Source of the DNA: Microbacterium sp. 1.5R
GTDB lineage: Bacteria > Actinomycetota > Actinomycetes > Actinomycetales > Microbacteriaceae
Length of the DNA: 64,000 bases
Direction of reading: 5' to 3'
NCBI RefSeq assembly: GCF_001889265.1
Contig: NZ_CP018151.1
Coordinates: 3,410,001 to 3,474,000 of the forward strand
Part shown: in pieces, positions 17,510-25,460 of the stretch
Position numbering within the stretch: the first letter of the stretch is position 1
How the letters are laid out: each line of letters opens with the position of its first letter
The notes under the pieces: model-generated
What the model saw: the letters and a program-made list of their open reading frames with translations, nothing else
Database searches by the model: none
What the model was told of the DNA's origin: nothing
Program-made: the position numbers and the translations under genes

Positions 17510-18115
17510 TCAGCCCCCTACGGCTCCGACGTCGGTCGTGCCGACGTCCGTCTTGTGGAAGTTCTGGAACGAGCGGGAGGCGGTCGGCCCGCGCTGCCCC
17601 TGGTAGCGGTTGCCGTACGGGCCCGAACCGTACGGGTTCTCGGCCGGCGACGTCAGCCGGAAGAAGCACAGCTGACCGATCTTCATTCCGGGCCACAGCT
17701 TGATGGGCAGCGTCGCGACATTCGCGAGCTCGAGCGTCACGTGCCCCGTGAACCCGGGGTCGATGAAGCCGGCGGTCGAGTGCGTGATCAGCCCCAGGCG
17801 ACCGAGCGACGACTTGCCCTCGAGGCGAGCCGCGATGTCATCGGCCAGGGAGACCTGCTCGAACGTGGCACCGAGCGCGAACTCGCCCGGGTGCAGGATG
17901 AACGGCTCGTCGGGGTCGACCTCGATCAGCCGAGTCAGCTCCGGCTGATCGACCGACGGGTCGATGAACGGGTACTTGTGGTTGTCGAAGAGACGGAAGT
18001 AGCGGTCGAGGCGCACGTCGATGCTCGACGGCTGGATCATCTCCGGCTCGTGCGGGTCGAGACCGATGTGGCCGGAGGCGAGTTCTGCTCTGATGTCGCG
18101 GTCGCTGAGAAGCAC
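17510..18115 (-). CDS. dcd: dCTP deaminase
   Basis: Deaminates dCTP to dUTP for thymidylate synthesis. The 201-residue protein has the SSIDVRLD motif (about 30-37), the HPGEFALG segment near 96 and the active-site stretch [11 protein letters not shown] near 119. The AGFIDPGF turn and the C-terminal QRGPTASR nucleotide lid are also present. Many actinobacterial members are bifunctional and also hydrolyse dUTP; sequence alone does not decide. The GTG at 18115 lies 6 nt from TAGGCT, so it is probably leaderless. The two downstream small genes overlap or abut it. Confidence 0.95.
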   Translation of the reverse strand: MLLSDRDIRAELASGHIGLDPHEPEMIQPSSIDVRLDRYFRLFDNHKYPFIDPSVDQPELTRLIEVDPDEPFILHPGEFALGATFEQVSLADDIAARLEGKSSLGRLGLITHSTAGFIDPGFTGHVTLELANVATLPIKLWPGMKIGQLCFFRLTSPAENPYGSGPYGNRYQGQRGPTASRSFQNFHKTDVGTTDVGAVGG

Positions 18116-18121
18116 GGCCCC

Positions 18122-18127
18122 AGCCTA
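18122..18127 (-). promoter_or_regulatory. -10 hexamer of dcd
   Basis: TAGGCT on the minus strand, exactly 6 nt before the dcd GTG; leaderless pattern. Confidence 0.55.
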
Positions 18128-18208
18128 GTTGGCACACGCCGCCGACACTTTGGCCATGACGGATCAGGCGGGTAGGCTTGCGTTCACCTGCTCCTCGGAT
18201 GCAGGTAC

Positions 18209-18282
18209 GGGGCTGTAGTTCAATGGCAGAACTTCTGCTTCCCAAGCAGATAGCGCGGGTTCGATTCCCGTCAGCCCCTCCA
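18209..18282 (+). tRNA. tRNA-Gly (anticodon CCC)
   Basis: Cloverleaf is visible. The acceptor stem GGGGCTG pairs with CAGCCCC. The anticodon stem TCTGC/GCAGA (18234-18238 / 18246-18250) encloses the loop TTCCCAA with anticodon CCC at 18241-18243. The T arm contains GGTTCGATTCC, and the 3' CCA is encoded (18280-18282). Confidence 0.96.
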
Positions 18283-18342
18283 TATATGTGACGCCCCGCT
18301 CGCTGTTCCCGCGACGCACTCCGGCTCCTCCTCGTGGATCCG

Positions 18343-19482
18343 TCACGGATTCGTCGGCGGGTGGTCGAGGGTGATGACGAGTTTCCGTGCCGATACGCCA
18401 CGGCGAAGGGTGTCGATGGCTTCTTGGATGGCCGAAAGCCCGTGTCCTGCGATGTGGGCCTCCGGGTAGAGGTGGTGGCTGCCCGAAGCGAGAGCGGCAG
18501 GGAGATACCCGCCCCAGACGGCCGGACCCACGGGAGAAGTGGCGATGGCGCTCCCCCAGATGAATGATGCCCTGATGCCGCGAGCGCGACTGCGCACCTG
18601 CAGGAGGGCGGTCCTCGTTCCGAGCTTCAGGAAGAGGCGGATGCGGGCGAGGGAGAGACCGCCACGGCGGGGTTGTTCGTAGAACGAGACGGGAGGGCTC
18701 GCCATCGCGATCCGCGTGGCACCGGTGGCGCGGGCGATCCTCAGACAGGGCTCGGCCGATCCCACCGCGACGGCGAGGATCCCCGCCACGGCGGAGCCGC
18801 CGACGGCTTCGACGATCCGATTCGCCGCTTCCGGGTCGCGATAGTCGAAGGCGGCTTCTGCTCCCAGCCGCTTCATCCGGTCATGGTTCTTCGCAGAGGC
18901 CGTCGTGATGACGCGATAACCGGCTGCTCGGGCGAGTTGGATCGCATTGCCTCCGACGGCTGTCGCGCCGCCCCAGATCACGACGACCTCATCGCGATGC
19001 GCCGCGTCTCCGAGACGGGAGTAGTCCAGTCCCAGCTGCTCCTTCTCGAACAGACCGGCCGCCGCAGTGGACACCGCCAGCGGCAGGACGGCGGCATCCT
19101 CGAAAGCTGTGGTGGCCGGCAGAGCGGCGGCCAGGCTCGCGTCGACCGCGACATAGGTCTGGAAGCCGCTCTCGGAGACGGCATCCCGACCCTTCTCCAA
19201 GCCCATCGCATACGCCACGACGCGGTCTCCGACGACGAAATCGTCCACGCCCGCTCCGGTCTCGACGACCACGCCCGCGACGTCCTCCCCGAGGATCACC
19301 GGGTAGCGCAACCATCCGTACATGACAGTGCCGTTGGACTGGATGATCGCATCGAGCGGATTCACCGCCACCGCATGCACCTCGAGCAAGAGCTGCCCTG
19401 CCCTCGGCTTCGGTATCGGGGCATCTCGAATCGTCAGGTCCGCATAGGCGGAATCGATCCACGCCGCAGTGTTGTCGCTCAT
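18343..19482 (-). CDS. zinc-independent MDR-family oxidoreductase (quinone-reductase-like)
   Basis: 379-residue medium-chain dehydrogenase/reductase of the NADPH:quinone reductase or enoyl-reductase type. The N-terminal GroES-like half has VNPLDAIIQSNG and GEDVAGVVVETG. The Rossmann half has VVVIWGGATAVGGNAIQLAR followed by an AAxxD-type region. No structural or catalytic zinc Cys cluster is seen. The ATG at 19482 is chosen because GGAAG lies just upstream; a longer in-frame reading runs through operators. It is divergent from a TetR regulator with two operators between, so it is the likely regulated target. The substrate is unknown. Confidence 0.85.
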   Translation of the reverse strand: MSDNTAAWIDSAYADLTIRDAPIPKPRAGQLLLEVHAVAVNPLDAIIQSNGTVMYGWLRYPVILGEDVAGVVVETGAGVDDFVVGDRVVAYAMGLEKGRDAVSESGFQTYVAVDASLAAALPATTAFEDAAVLPLAVSTAAAGLFEKEQLGLDYSRLGDAAHRDEVVVIWGGATAVGGNAIQLARAAGYRVITTASAKNHDRMKRLGAEAAFDYRDPEAANRIVEAVGGSAVAGILAVAVGSAEPCLRIARATGATRIAMASPPVSFYEQPRRGGLSLARIRLFLKLGTRTALLQVRSRARGIRASFIWGSAIATSPVGPAVWGGYLPAALASGSHHLYPEAHIAGHGLSAIQEAIDTLRRGVSARKLVITLDHPPTNP

Positions 19483-19504
19483 TTTCTTCCGCTCTCCGAA
19501 TCCG

Positions 19505-19521
19505 ATGACATCTCGTGTCAT
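19505..19521. promoter_or_regulatory. TetR operator 1
   Basis: Perfect inverted repeat ATGACA-N5-TGTCAT in the divergent promoter between the MDR oxidoreductase and TetR genes. Confidence 0.75.
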
Positions 19522-19534
19522 CATAATCGAGCTT

Positions 19535-19551
19535 ACGACAGTTCGTGTCAT
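19535..19551. promoter_or_regulatory. TetR operator 2
   Basis: ACGACA-N5-TGTCAT, one arm imperfect. It has the same architecture as operator 1 and is centred 30 bp from it, next to the regulator's own start codon. Confidence 0.7.
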
Positions 19552-19560
19552 CATTGCTGT

Positions 19561-20124
19561 ATGCCTCGATGGTCACCGGATGCTGCACTGCGGTTGGAAG
19601 CTGCAGCGATGAACCTGTTCACCGACCAGGGGTACTCGGGAACCACGGTTCCCCAGATCGCCGAGGCGGCGGGACTGACCACGCGGACGTTCTTCCGCCA
19701 CTTCTCGGACAAACGCGATGTGCTGTTCCTCCGAGATCGCGAGTTCCCCCAAGCGGTGAGCGACTTCATGGAGTCCATCCCGCAAGAACGCGGCGGGACG
19801 GCCACCGTTCGAGCCGGCCTCGCGGCCGCATGCCGAGGCCTCCAGGAGTGGCGGGAGCAGATCGCACGTCGACGCAGCATCATCCGCAGCGAACCCGCGC
19901 TGCACGAACGCGATCTTCTGCGCAGTCACTACCTCGCGCGCGCCATCGAACGGTCACTGAACCAGCGCGGCATCGCCCCTGAGCACGCACATACCTTGGC
20001 CGCCCTCGCCGTGACCTGTTTCGACCTCGCGATGGACCGATGGCTGGAAGGCCCCTCCGATCTCTCACTCGAGGATGCCCTGACTGCGGTGTGGACGGAC
20101 ATGCAGGGATGGATCAACGGGTGA
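19561..20124 (+). CDS. TetR-family repressor
   Basis: 187-residue regulator with an N-terminal TetR helix-turn-helix: ALRLEAAAMNLFTDQGY, then TTVPQIAEAAGLTTRTFFRHFSDK (about residues 28-52). A variable ligand-binding domain follows, whose final helices include EHAHTLAALAVTCFDLAMDRW. Two near-identical inverted repeats between it and the divergent MDR oxidoreductase gene are the probable operators, giving autoregulation and control of the oxidoreductase. The ligand is unknown. The ATG at 19561 abuts operator 2; longer in-frame readings run antisense through the oxidoreductase. Confidence 0.87.
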   Translation: MPRWSPDAALRLEAAAMNLFTDQGYSGTTVPQIAEAAGLTTRTFFRHFSDKRDVLFLRDREFPQAVSDFMESIPQERGGTATVRAGLAAACRGLQEWREQIARRRSIIRSEPALHERDLLRSHYLARAIERSLNQRGIAPEHAHTLAALAVTCFDLAMDRWLEGPSDLSLEDALTAVWTDMQGWING

Positions 20125-20276
20125 CATCGCCCCCACCGCATTCGGCTGGACACCGACGGGAGAGTGCCGAGACGTCGACTGGCCGAGACATCAGCAGTGC
20201 CTTTCCCCATCCGATTCCTCCCGGGCTCCGAACAGGAGCAGATGGGCCCGTTCTCGCGCGCCCGAGAGGAGTTCCG

Positions 20277-22106
20277 ATGATCGAATCGTCGACCCCGCCG
20301 CTCGCCGACCTCGACGGGTATCGCAACGTCACCGACCTGCTGGTCGCACGCGCAGCCGCAGCTCCCGATCACGTCGCCTTCGAGGTCAAAGGCGCGGATG
20401 CTCGAGGACCGTGGCGCCCGATCACGACTCGGGAGTTCCTCACCCAGGTGCGCGCTCTGGCCAAGGGCTTCATCGCCCAGGGTGTGCGGGCCGGCGACCC
20501 CATCGCGATCATGGCGCCGACGCGCTACGAATGGGCCGTCGCCGACCTCGCCTCCTGGTTCGCCGGCGCCGTCGTCGTGCCGATCTACGAGACGTCGTCG
20601 CCGTCGCAGGTCAACGCCATCGTCGCCGATGCCGGCGTGCGCCTGGCGATCGGCGGCACCACGGAGCACGCGGTGCTTCTTCGGGCGGCGCTCACGCAGA
20701 CCGGACGGAACACTCTCGGCGCCTGGACGATGGATGCCGCGGCATCCGGCACGCTCTCCGACCTGGTCGCGCGGGGCGTCGACGTCGCCGACGACGAACT
20801 CGAGGCTCGCAGGACCTCGGCCTCGCAGGACGACCCCGCGACGATCGTCTACACCTCGGGCACCACGGGCGAGCCCAAGGGCGTCGTGCTCACGCACCGG
20901 AACTTCCTCGGGCAGGTCCTCAACATCGCCGCCGCGTATCGCGAGATCGTGAACGAGCAGGGCAACACCGTCATCTTCCTGCCCCTCGCCCACGTGCTGG
21001 CGCGCGGGCTGCAGCTGATCTGCCTGGCCAGCGGCATGCGCATCGCGCACCTCTCCGATCCCTCGACGGTCGTCGCGACCCTCGACACTCTGCGCCCGAC
21101 ATTCCTGGTCGTCGTTCCGCGGGTGCTGCAGAAGATCCAGGCCGCCGCGGCCGACAAAGCCGCCGAGAAGAAGCTCTCGGCGGTGTGGGCGAAGGCCCGG
21201 TCGACGGCCGTCGCCTGGGGCCACCGCGCCGAACGGATCGACGCCGGCCGCCGTGTCCCGAAAGACCTCGGGCTCAGCCTGCGGCACCGCTTCTTCGACG
21301 CTCTCTTCTACCGCCGCCTCCGCACCGTGATGGGCGGGCGCGTCGGATACATCCTGTCGGGTGGAGCCGCGCTCGACGCCGAGCTCTCGCTCTTCTTCCG
21401 CGGCATCGGCGTTCCCGTCATCGAGGGCTACGGTCTCACCGAGACGACGGCGCCGCTCACCGGCAACCTGCCCGGCCGCATCGCCTCCGGCAGCGTCGGC
21501 TCGCCGCTGCCCGGGCTCACCGTGCGCATCAGCGACGACGGCGAGGTGCTCGCACGCGGCATCGGCGTCTTCGGCGGGTACCGCAACCCGGCCCACGACG
21601 AGGGTGCCTTCGTCGACGGCTTCTTCCGCACCGGCGACCTCGGGCGGCTCGACGACCAGGGCCGGCTCTTCCTCGAAGGCCGACTCAAAGACGTGATCGT
21701 GACCTCGAACGGAAAGACGGTGGTGCCGACGCGCTGGGAGAGCGCGGTCGAGGCAGATCCGCTCGTCTCGCACGCGGTGATGGTGGGCGAGGGCAAGCCG
21801 TATCTCTCGGCGCTTCTCGTGCTCGACCCCGAGCAGACCGTGGCCTGGGCGGCATCCGAAGGCGTCAGCATCCCTCCGATCGCCGAGGCCGACCTCCGCG
21901 CCGTGACCGACCCGACCCTGCGCGCTCGCCTGCAGCATGCCGTCGACGCCGCCAACGCACTCGTGGCCCGCAGCGAGCAGGTGCGCCGGTTCAGCGTCGT
22001 CTTCGCCGACCTCGACGACCGCGCCCTGGTCACGCCGACCATGAAGCTCAAGCGGAGCGTCGTGCTGGATCGCGCCGCCGTCACCGTCGAAGACCTGTAC
22101 CTCTGA
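20277..22106 (+). CDS. long-chain acyl-CoA synthetase (AMP-forming)
   Basis: 609-residue ANL-superfamily enzyme that activates a fatty acid to acyl-AMP and then acyl-CoA. The signature YTSGTTGEPKG lies near residue 195. GYGLTETTAPL near 386 is the A5 motif, GEVLARG near 423 precedes the gating region, and RTGDLGRLDDQGRLFLEGRLKD near 452 contains the hinge Asp. The terminal part has KLKRSVVLDR, with Lys near the catalytic position. An ATG at 20277 with CGAGAGGAG upstream fixes the start. It is followed 17 nt later by a DUF1295 gene, probably co-transcribed; the pair suggests lipid or steroid metabolism. Confidence 0.9.
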   Translation: MIESSTPPLADLDGYRNVTDLLVARAAAAPDHVAFEVKGADARGPWRPITTREFLTQVRALAKGFIAQGVRAGDPIAIMAPTRYEWAVADLASWFAGAVVVPIYETSSPSQVNAIVADAGVRLAIGGTTEHAVLLRAALTQTGRNTLGAWTMDAAASGTLSDLVARGVDVADDELEARRTSASQDDPATIVYTSGTTGEPKGVVLTHRNFLGQVLNIAAAYREIVNEQGNTVIFLPLAHVLARGLQLICLASGMRIAHLSDPSTVVATLDTLRPTFLVVVPRVLQKIQAAAADKAAEKKLSAVWAKARSTAVAWGHRAERIDAGRRVPKDLGLSLRHRFFDALFYRRLRTVMGGRVGYILSGGAALDAELSLFFRGIGVPVIEGYGLTETTAPLTGNLPGRIASGSVGSPLPGLTVRISDDGEVLARGIGVFGGYRNPAHDEGAFVDGFFRTGDLGRLDDQGRLFLEGRLKDVIVTSNGKTVVPTRWESAVEADPLVSHAVMVGEGKPYLSALLVLDPEQTVAWAASEGVSIPPIAEADLRAVTDPTLRARLQHAVDAANALVARSEQVRRFSVVFADLDDRALVTPTMKLKRSVVLDRAAVTVEDLYL

Positions 22107-22123
22107 GAAGCAGAAAGAGAACG

Positions 22124-23047
22124 ATGTCCTCCCCCACCTCCTCCACCCCCAAGTCTTCGCGATCGTCTCTCATCGCGATCATCGTCGCGCTCGTCATCGG
22201 AGCCCTCGTCGCACTCGCCGGGAGCCAGGGCGGTGCGGCGATCGGCGGCATCCCGCTGTTCGCCCTCGCCGTCGCCGCGGCATTCGCCATCCAGGTCATC
22301 GCGTTCATCCCGGCGATGACCCTGCGCACCGAGCGGTTCTTCGACCTCACCGGCAGCCTCACCTTCCTGGCCATCTCGGTCGCTCTCGTGCTGCTGACGC
22401 CTATGCCCGATGCGCGCAGCTGGATCCTCGCGGCGATGGTGATCCTGTGGGCCGTGCGCCTCGGGTCGTTCCTCGCCCTGCGCGTGCACAAGGCCGGATC
22501 CGACGGCCGCTTCGACGAGATCAAGGGCTCGCCCGTGCGCTTCCTGCAGGTGTGGGTGATCCAGGGTGCGTGGGTGTCGATCACGGCGGCGGCGGCATGG
22601 ATCGCGATCAGCACGGATGCTGCGGCACGAGCGCCCATCGGATGGCTGACCGTCGTGGGCATCGTCGTGTGGCTGCTCGGCATGACCATCGAGATCGTCG
22701 CCGACGCGCAGAAGTCGGCGTTCCGCGCCGACCCGAAGAACAAGGACGAGTTCATCCGCACCGGCCTGTGGTCGCGCTCGCGGCACCCGAACTACTTCGG
22801 CGAGATCGTCATCTGGGTGGGCGTGTTCCTGACCGCCGCACCCGTGCTCGCGGGGTGGCAGTGGGTCGCGATCCTGTCGCCGCTGTTCGTGATCCTGCTG
22901 CTCACCCGCGTGAGCGGCATCCCACTGCTCGAAGCGCGCGCCGAGAAGAAGTGGGGCGACCGCGCCGACTACGTCGAGTACCGCGAGAACACGCCATCGT
23001 TGATCCCGCGCCTCACCCGGCCTGCCGTGCGGGAGCGTGCTGCGTAG
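22124..23047 (+). CDS. DUF1295 / steroid-5-alpha-reductase-like membrane protein
   Basis: 307-residue polytopic membrane protein. After a Ser/Thr-rich N-terminus come about seven membrane segments. The C-terminal part has the conserved ICMT/DUF1295 block: RTGLWSRSRHPNYFGEIVIW, then VSGIPLLEARAEKKWGDRADYVEYRENTPSLIP. This is the NADPH/SAM-binding fold of the steroid-5-alpha-reductase C-terminal domain, so it is a probable reductase of lipids; the substrate is unknown. AGAAAGAGA precedes the ATG. It follows the acyl-CoA synthetase at 17 nt. Confidence 0.85.
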   Translation: MSSPTSSTPKSSRSSLIAIIVALVIGALVALAGSQGGAAIGGIPLFALAVAAAFAIQVIAFIPAMTLRTERFFDLTGSLTFLAISVALVLLTPMPDARSWILAAMVILWAVRLGSFLALRVHKAGSDGRFDEIKGSPVRFLQVWVIQGAWVSITAAAAWIAISTDAAARAPIGWLTVVGIVVWLLGMTIEIVADAQKSAFRADPKNKDEFIRTGLWSRSRHPNYFGEIVIWVGVFLTAAPVLAGWQWVAILSPLFVILLLTRVSGIPLLEARAEKKWGDRADYVEYRENTPSLIPRLTRPAVRERAA

Positions 23048-23065
23048 AAAGCGCGGAGACCCGTT

Positions 23066-24004
23066 TCACGCGCGGGCAGCCGCCCTCAACGCGCGCAGAT
23101 TGTCGTCGACCGTCCGGATGACATCTTCCGCCGTCGTGTCTCCCGGCCGTCGACTGACCTTCAGCCCGAGTCGCTCGACCTGACCGGCGGAGGCGAGCGC
23201 GGCGGCGGCATGGGCCGCATCCAACAGCGAACCGGATGCGGGATCCGCTGCCGCGAGCGGCAGGTGCCCGTCCGTCCAGGCTGGGCCATAGGGGCCGTCG
23301 ATCGCTGCCGACCCCGAGAACGTCAGCCCGGCGAGCCGACCGGTCGCCGCCGCATCCGCGATCTGCCCGGTCACCGCGTCGGCGTCGCGCGTCTCGATCA
23401 CCGAGCGACCCCAGTTCAGCCAGAGCGCCAGCGGAGCGTCGAGCGAGAGCATCGCGCCGAGCTCGTCGTCCAGCGTCAGGAAGCCCTTCTCCCACGGGTG
23501 ACCCGGCACCGCGGCGTCGCAGTGCTCGATGACGAGCCGCGCTCCCGCCCAGTCCCATCCGGTGATCTCGGCGAGCGATGCCGCCAGATGCGCTCGATCT
23601 CCTCCCCCCTGCGGAGCGGTGTGGAGCGCGACCAGAGCGACCGACGCATCGGTGTCGTGGTCGATCCGCCGCACGTCTCGGGCGACTGCGCGCAGGTCGG
23701 CGATGGCGGCGCGACGCCCGTCCTCATCCGGGGAGGCGATGCCGTAGCGGGCGTCGGCCGCACACCGCTTCATCACCCATGGCAGCGGGGTCACCGCGAG
23801 CTCGGCCGCGGCAGGCACGTGGCGCAGGAACCACGCCGGATCATGAGGGTGCAGGCCCCCGATCCACGGCACCTCGAGCCCTACGACATCGGGCAGCGCG
23901 CAGAGCGCGGGCAGGAGTTCGGCCTCGAGATCGGGATCCCAGGTCGCGTGCGCGGGAGACACCGCGTAGGAGCTGACCAGCAGCGGTGCGAGCGGCTCGT
24001 TCAT
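23066..24004 (-). CDS. DUF4862 protein at the end of the sialic acid operon
   Basis: 312-residue cytoplasmic protein matching DUF4862, a family without a known activity. The sequence reads like a TIM-barrel isomerase. Repeated beta-strand ends carry acidic or His residues (GLEVPWIGGLHPHD, VALVALHTAPQ, ARLVIEHCDA, GLTFSGSA), a layout like that of xylose-isomerase-like or AP-endonuclease-2-like barrels. It overlaps nagB by 4 nt (ATGA, 24001-24004) and is the last gene of the operon, so a role in sialic acid or amino-sugar conversion is likely but unproven. Confidence 0.72.
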   Translation of the reverse strand: MNEPLAPLLVSSYAVSPAHATWDPDLEAELLPALCALPDVVGLEVPWIGGLHPHDPAWFLRHVPAAAELAVTPLPWVMKRCAADARYGIASPDEDGRRAAIADLRAVARDVRRIDHDTDASVALVALHTAPQGGGDRAHLAASLAEITGWDWAGARLVIEHCDAAVPGHPWEKGFLTLDDELGAMLSLDAPLALWLNWGRSVIETRDADAVTGQIADAAATGRLAGLTFSGSAAIDGPYGPAWTDGHLPLAAADPASGSLLDAAHAAAALASAGQVERLGLKVSRRPGDTTAEDVIRTVDDNLRALRAAARA

Positions 24005-24777
24005 GACACCAGGTGGCGGTGCGCCTGAGTGTGCCGGTAGTACTCGGCGAGCGCGAGCCGCGACGCGGCCGCGTCATCGACGAGCACGGTGACGCGTCGG
24101 TGGTGTTGCAGGATCGTCGCGGGCCATCGGGCCGACACCGCCCCTTCGACGAGCTGCGCGACGGCCTCTGCCTTCGCCTCACCGGTCGCGACGAGCACGA
24201 TGCGTCGCGCGTCCATGATCGTGCCGAGCCCCTGCGTGAGGCAGTGATACGGCACCGCGTCGACGTCGCCGCCGAAGAAACGGGCGTTGTCTTCACGGGT
24301 CTGTGCGGTGAGCGTCTTCACTCGGGTCCTCGACGCCAGCGACGAGCCGGGCTCGTTGAACGCGATATGCCCGTCCGTGCCGATGCCCAGGATCTGCAGG
24401 TCGACACCGCCGGCATCGCGGATCGACTTCTCGTAGCCGGCACACGCCGCGTCGAGATCAGCGGCGTCACCGTCCGGCCCGCGCACCGCGCCGGGGGCGA
24501 GATCCACGCGCGAGACGAAGTCCTCGTCGATCACCGTGCTGTAGCGGCACGGATGTCCCAGGGGCAGTCCGACATACTCGTCGAGCATGAACCCCCGAGC
24601 GCGCGCGAGGGAGAGCTCCCCGCGCTCGACGCGCTCGGCGACCGCGTCATAGATGCGCAGCGGACTCGATCCCGTCGCGAGGCCGAGCACGGCATCCGGC
24701 CGAGCTGCGATCAGGGCGGCGATGTCGTCGGCGACGATCTCGCCGATCTGGGCTTCGGGTGCGATGACGACGTCCAT
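24001..24777 (-). CDS. nagB: glucosamine-6-phosphate deaminase
   Basis: Converts glucosamine-6-phosphate to fructose-6-phosphate and ammonia, linking sialic acid and GlcNAc catabolism to glycolysis. The 258-residue protein shows ATGSSP (35-40, phosphate loop) and LDEY with the catalytic Asp near 66. GIGTDGHIAFNEP (131-143) carries the Asp 135, His 137 and Glu 142 triad equivalent to E. coli D141/H143/E148. The start overlaps the nanE stop (TGATG), and its own stop overlaps the DUF4862 start. The allosteric C-terminal extension of E. coli NagB is shortened. Confidence 0.93.
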   Translation of the reverse strand: MDVVIAPEAQIGEIVADDIAALIAARPDAVLGLATGSSPLRIYDAVAERVERGELSLARARGFMLDEYVGLPLGHPCRYSTVIDEDFVSRVDLAPGAVRGPDGDAADLDAACAGYEKSIRDAGGVDLQILGIGTDGHIAFNEPGSSLASRTRVKTLTAQTREDNARFFGGDVDAVPYHCLTQGLGTIMDARRIVLVATGEAKAEAVAQLVEGAVSARWPATILQHHRRVTVLVDDAAASRLALAEYYRHTQAHRHLVS

Positions 24778-25460
24778 CAGCTCTCCTCGGTGAGTGCGGC
24801 GACGAACCATGACGTGATGGTCGCCGGGTGGGTGATCGCGGTGCCGACGCACACGGCGAACGCCCCGGCGGCGGCCGCTGCAGCCGCCTGCGCAGGCGAG
24901 TGGATCCGCCCCTCCGCCATGATCGGGGTGCTGCAGCGCGACGCGAGCATCGCGATCAGCTCGAGGTCGGGACCCTCGGACTTCGGCCGCTCGGACGTGT
25001 ATCCCGAGAGCGTGGTGCCCAGGATGTCGACTCCGGCCTGCTCGGCCGCGAGGGCGTCGTCGAGGGATCCGCAGTCGACCATGATCAGCGCGTCCGTGTG
25101 CTCGCGGAGCGCCGCGACCGTCTCGGCGAGGCTTCTCCCGTCCGGCCGCGGCCTGCGGGTCCCGTCGATCGCGACGATGTCGGCACCCGCATCGGCGACC
25201 GCTTTCGCGTGCTCGAGCGTCGGCGTGATGAAGACGTCGGCGTCGCCGTCCTTCCAGAGCCCGATCACCGGCACGGTCATCCCGGCGACGGCTCTGATGT
25301 CGTCGAGGCCCTGCACCCGGATGCCGGCGGCTCCGCCGACGACCGCCGCCTGCGCGACCTGCGCCATGGTGCGGGGATCGCGCATCGCCTCGCCGGGGTA
25401 GGCCTGGCACGAGACGATGAGGCCCCCTCGCAGCCGGTCGAGGATGTCGATGGATGTCAT
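24777..25460 (-). CDS. nanE: N-acetylmannosamine-6-phosphate 2-epimerase
   Basis: 227-residue TIM-barrel epimerase converting ManNAc-6-P to GlcNAc-6-P. Recognised by the LRGGLIVSCQAYPGEAMRDP opening, VIGLWKDGDADVFITPTLEHAKAV, IALDGTRRPRP-like IVAIDGTRRPRPDG, and AEGRIHSPAQAAAAAAAGAFAV near the end. Catalytic Lys and Glu positions typical of NanE are present. The start overlaps nanK by ATGA and the end overlaps nagB by TGATG. With nanA and nanK it completes the core Neu5Ac route. Confidence 0.92.
   Translation of the reverse strand: MTSIDILDRLRGGLIVSCQAYPGEAMRDPRTMAQVAQAAVVGGAAGIRVQGLDDIRAVAGMTVPVIGLWKDGDADVFITPTLEHAKAVADAGADIVAIDGTRRPRPDGRSLAETVAALREHTDALIMVDCGSLDDALAAEQAGVDILGTTLSGYTSERPKSEGPDLELIAMLASRCSTPIMAEGRIHSPAQAAAAAAAGAFAVCVGTAITHPATITSWFVAALTEES

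Noticed and set aside
18209..18282. tRNA-Gly as attachment site of an integrated element
   Set aside because: No integrase, no repeated tRNA 3' end and no shift in base composition next to it.
18164..18346. Open frame over the tRNA-Gly gene
   Set aside because: This kind of frame is a known artefact of translating tRNA genes; the cloverleaf and encoded CCA are clear.
20040..20276. In-frame extension of the acyl-CoA synthetase
   Set aside because: It would overlap the TetR gene and lacks family homology. The ATG at 20277 has a strong ribosome site.
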